Assembly (NCBI GenBank): GCA_900759665.1
Contig: CAAEWE010000025.1
Span: 18,180 to 82,179, forward strand
Origin: Lachnospiraceae bacterium
GTDB lineage: Bacteria > Bacillota > Clostridia > Lachnospirales > Lachnospiraceae
DNA: 64,000 nucleotides
Reading direction: 5' to 3'
This document shows positions 61,991 through 64,000 of this stretch, piece after piece. The stretch's first letter is position 1. Every line of letters starts with the position of its first letter. A program made the translations under genes and the position numbers. The notes under the pieces were generated by a model. That model was not told the origin of the DNA. It worked only from the letters and a program-made list of their open reading frames with translations, and made no database searches.

Positions 61991-63202
61991 TTATTTATCA
62001 TCTGCTGCAACTACACCAGGAAGATCCTTACCCTCAAGGAACTCAAGAGAAGCTCCACCACCGGTAGAGATATGAGTCATCTTGTCACCGAATCCAAGCT
62101 GGTTACATGCTGCGGCACTGTCACCACCACCGATAATGGTTGTTGCACCCTCAAGCTTAGCCATTGCCTCAGCAACTGCGATCGTACCCTTTGCAAAGTT
62201 TGGCATCTCGAAGCAGCCCATTGGTCCGTTCCAGACAACAGTCTTAGCACCGGCTACTGCATTTGCAAAAAGCTCAGCAGTCTTTGGTCCGATATCAAGG
62301 CCTTCCATATCTGCAGGGATCTCTCCACGGCCAACAACCTTGAAGTTTGCATCGTTAGAGAAATCATCAGCAACTGTTGTATCAACAGGTATCAGAAGCT
62401 TAACTCCCTTCTCCTCAGCCTTCTTCTCCATCTTCAGTGCATACTCCTTGTAATCCTCCTCAAGAAGTGACTTACCAACTTCCTCACCGTGAGCAGCCAT
62501 GAATGTGTAAGCCATACCACCACCGATGATCAGTGTGTCAACCTTGTCAAGAAGGTTCTCGATAACAGAGATCTTAGAAGATACCTTAGCACCACCAAGA
62601 ATTGCTACGAATGGACGCTCCGGATTGTTTACTGCATTGCCAAGGAAGTCAATCTCCTTCTGCATCAGATATCCAACAGCACAGTCTCCACCCTTCTTGC
62701 GGATGAACTCTGTAACACCTACGTTAGAGCAGTGTGCTCTGTGAGCAGTACCGAATGCATCGTTTACGAATACATCAGCCAGGGAAGCAAGCTCCTCAGA
62801 GAAAGCCTCTCCGTTCTTTGTCTCCTCTGCTCTGTAACGTGTGTTCTCAAGAAGTACAACGTCGCCGTCCTTCATTGCTGCAACAGCAGCCTTTGCATTG
62901 TCACCTACGACATTGGCATCAGCAGCAAACTTTACTTCCTGACCAAGAAGCTCAGTAAGTCTCTTTGCAACAGGTGCTAAAGAAAGCTCCGGCTTTGGCT
63001 CTCCCTTAGGCTTTCCAAGGTGAGAACAAAGAATGATCTGTCCACCGTCAGCGATCAGCTTCTTGATCGTAGGCAGAGCAGCTACGAGACGATTCTCGTC
63101 AGTGATATTTAAGTCTGCATCAAGTGGTACATTGAAGTCACAGCGAACAAGAACCTTCTTGCCCTTTACGTTGATATCATCAACAGATTTCTTATTTAAC
63201 AT
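61991..63202 (-). CDS. pgk: Phosphoglycerate kinase
   Basis: 403 residues. N-domain VRCDFNVPLDADLNITDENR, LCSHLGKPKG, and NDAFGTAHRAH; C-domain nucleotide site AILGGAKVSSKISVIENLL, GPMGCFEMPNFAKGT and TIIGGGDSAAACNQLG. It makes ATP from 1,3-bisphosphoglycerate. AGGAGG precedes the ATG. A hairpin at 63298-63330 separates it from gap. Confidence 0.97.
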   Translation of the reverse strand: MLNKKSVDDINVKGKKVLVRCDFNVPLDADLNITDENRLVAALPTIKKLIADGGQIILCSHLGKPKGEPKPELSLAPVAKRLTELLGQEVKFAADANVVGDNAKAAVAAMKDGDVVLLENTRYRAEETKNGEAFSEELASLADVFVNDAFGTAHRAHCSNVGVTEFIRKKGGDCAVGYLMQKEIDFLGNAVNNPERPFVAILGGAKVSSKISVIENLLDKVDTLIIGGGMAYTFMAAHGEEVGKSLLEEDYKEYALKMEKKAEEKGVKLLIPVDTTVADDFSNDANFKVVGRGEIPADMEGLDIGPKTAELFANAVAGAKTVVWNGPMGCFEMPNFAKGTIAVAEAMAKLEGATTIIGGGDSAAACNQLGFGDKMTHISTGGGASLEFLEGKDLPGVVAADDK

Positions 63203-63297
63203 GTTAAATTCCTCCTAATTATTGATCTCTCCTGATAGCAGAAGAGTTTTGCTCTTTATAAAGCAGTCTTTCCTCCGGATACCCGCAGAAAAAGAAA

Positions 63298-63330
63298 AAC
63301 GAGCCCGGTCCAATGAAAGACCGGACCCGT
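63298..63330 (-). terminator. Terminator or processing hairpin between gap and pgk
   Basis: On the minus strand CCGGTC pairs with GACCGG inside a longer GC-rich stem, followed by TCGTTTTTC. About 80 bases after the gap stop. It may lower pgk-tpi expression relative to gap. Confidence 0.65.
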
Positions 63331-63410
63331 ACATGGATCAACCAATGCACCGGAGTGTTGTCTGTCAGTCAATGACGACAGCCTGTCCGGCTTAAGCACC
63401 TCAGACCAGA

Positions 63411-64000
63411 TTATGCAAGCTCTGAGAAGTACTTGATTGTTCTTACCATCTGAGATGTGTAAGAATTCTCGTTATCATACCAAGATACTACCTGTACCTC
63501 ATAGAGGTCATCAGCAACCTTGTTTACCATTGTCTGTGTAGCATCGAACAGAGAACCATATCTCATACCAACGATATCAGAAGATACGATCTGATCCTCG
63601 TTGTAACCGAATGACTCGTTTGCTGCTGCCTTCATAGCTGCGTTGATACCCTCAACTGTGATATCAGAACCCTTACATACAGCTGTCAGAATTGTTGTAG
63701 AACCTGTAGGGGTAGGAACACGCTGTGCAGATCCGATGAGCTTTCCATTCAGCTCTGGGATTACAAGACCGATAGCCTTTGCAGCACCTGTGCTGTTAGG
63801 AACGATATTAACTGCTGCTGCACGGGATCTTCTGAGGTCACCCTTTCTCTGAGGACCATCAAGAGTCATCTGATCACCTGTGTAAGCATGGATCGTTACC
63901 ATGATACCAGACTGGATAGCTGCGAACTTGTTGAGAGCGTCAGCCATAGGTGCAAGACAGTTTGTTGTACAAGAAGCTGCAGAAATGATAGTATCCTCAG
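63411..64000 (-). CDS. gap: Glyceraldehyde-3-phosphate dehydrogenase, C-terminal part
   Basis: The reading frame continues through the right edge of the window; its start is outside. The catalytic Cys is in SAASCTTNCLAP at the edge, followed by GIMVTIHAYTGDQMTLDGP (substrate-binding Thr/His), RRSRAAAVNIVPNSTGAAKA and the C-terminal VVSWYDNENSYTSQMVRTIK. It oxidises glyceraldehyde 3-phosphate with NAD(P)+ and phosphate. It is first in the glycolytic block. Confidence 0.97.
   Translation of the reverse strand, partial: EDTIISAASCTTNCLAPMADALNKFAAIQSGIMVTIHAYTGDQMTLDGPQRKGDLRRSRAAAVNIVPNSTGAAKAIGLVIPELNGKLIGSAQRVPTPTGSTTILTAVCKGSDITVEGINAAMKAAANESFGYNEDQIVSSDIVGMRYGSLFDATQTMVNKVADDLYEVQVVSWYDNENSYTSQMVRTIKYFSELA

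Noticed and set aside
1..64000. CRISPR array, rRNA, tRNA genes or complete mobile element
   Set aside because: I saw no regularly spaced repeats, no rRNA sequence, and no transposase or integrase. Only tmRNA carries tRNA-like sequence.

Overview
The window looks like chromosome from a low-to-mid GC Gram-positive anaerobe of class Clostridia, most likely family Lachnospiraceae. This rests on AGGAGG ribosome binding sites, sigma-A type promoters, a T-box leader, a pyruvate:ferredoxin oxidoreductase, many intracellular GH43/GH30/GH42/GH5 enzymes with a GPH symporter, and a glycolytic gap-pgk-tpi-gpmI block followed by secG-rnr-smpB-ssrA. No species can be named from this evidence. Most genes are on the minus strand. 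There is no rRNA operon, tRNA gene, CRISPR array or intact mobile element.

Layout. 1-6.6 kb: tail of an AraC regulator; cstA behind a T-box leader; a PurF paralogue lacking the catalytic Cys; a YitT-type membrane protein; a divergent CDF transporter; an MmcQ/YjbR-MGMT fusion. 6.6-9.6 kb: a CLC-type antiporter behind a fluoride riboswitch, diverging from an alanine/glycine:cation symporter that has its own leader terminator. 9.7-15.1 kb: an accessory, partly decayed stretch with an aminoglycoside-phosphotransferase fragment, GNAT pieces, an AT-rich trio (70-aa protein, secreted carbohydrate-binding-like protein, four-helix membrane protein), a 5'-short methyltransferase, and a TetR-GNAT operon with twin palindromic operators. 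15.2-18.9 kb: TrmH-type methyltransferase, a Dxs-like transketolase behind a MerR-type promoter plus leader terminator, and a LytTR regulator with an NTF2-like domain.

19.0-28.2 kb is a polysaccharide-utilisation locus: GH5, GPH symporter, GH42, GH30 and GH43 on one strand, diverging from an AraC regulator. None of these enzymes has a signal peptide, so oligosaccharides are probably imported and cut inside the cell. 28.2-33.6 kb is a complete PTS module (ptsG IICBA, antiterminator, HPr, enzyme I) with an antiterminator-target/terminator leader, recalling glcT-ptsGHI of Bacillus. 33.7-36.3 kb has RlmI-type methyltransferase overlapping an unassigned TIM-barrel glycosidase-like gene. 36.4-42 kb has a small membrane protein, a YlmH-type S4 protein, two GH43 enzymes and a cupin-AraC regulator. 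41.9-49.2 kb has thioredoxin reductase, thioredoxin, aspartokinase, an HD protein and pyruvate:ferredoxin oxidoreductase. 49.4-55.4 kb has a LytTR-FHA protein, a secreted M14 carboxypeptidase, a lipoprotein cyclophilin, a CHASE-like/GGDEF/PAS diguanylate cyclase and an esterase. 55.5-64 kb has tmRNA, smpB, rnr, secG, gpmI, tpiA, pgk and the end of gap.

I saw no wholly new multi-gene system that I could defend. The strongest leads are the LytTR-FHA protein, the T-box on cstA, the MerR-type promoter with attenuator on the dxs-like gene, the GH-A-like protein fused by overlap to rlmI, and the AT-rich three-gene island in which the secreted gene carries an early in-frame TAG.
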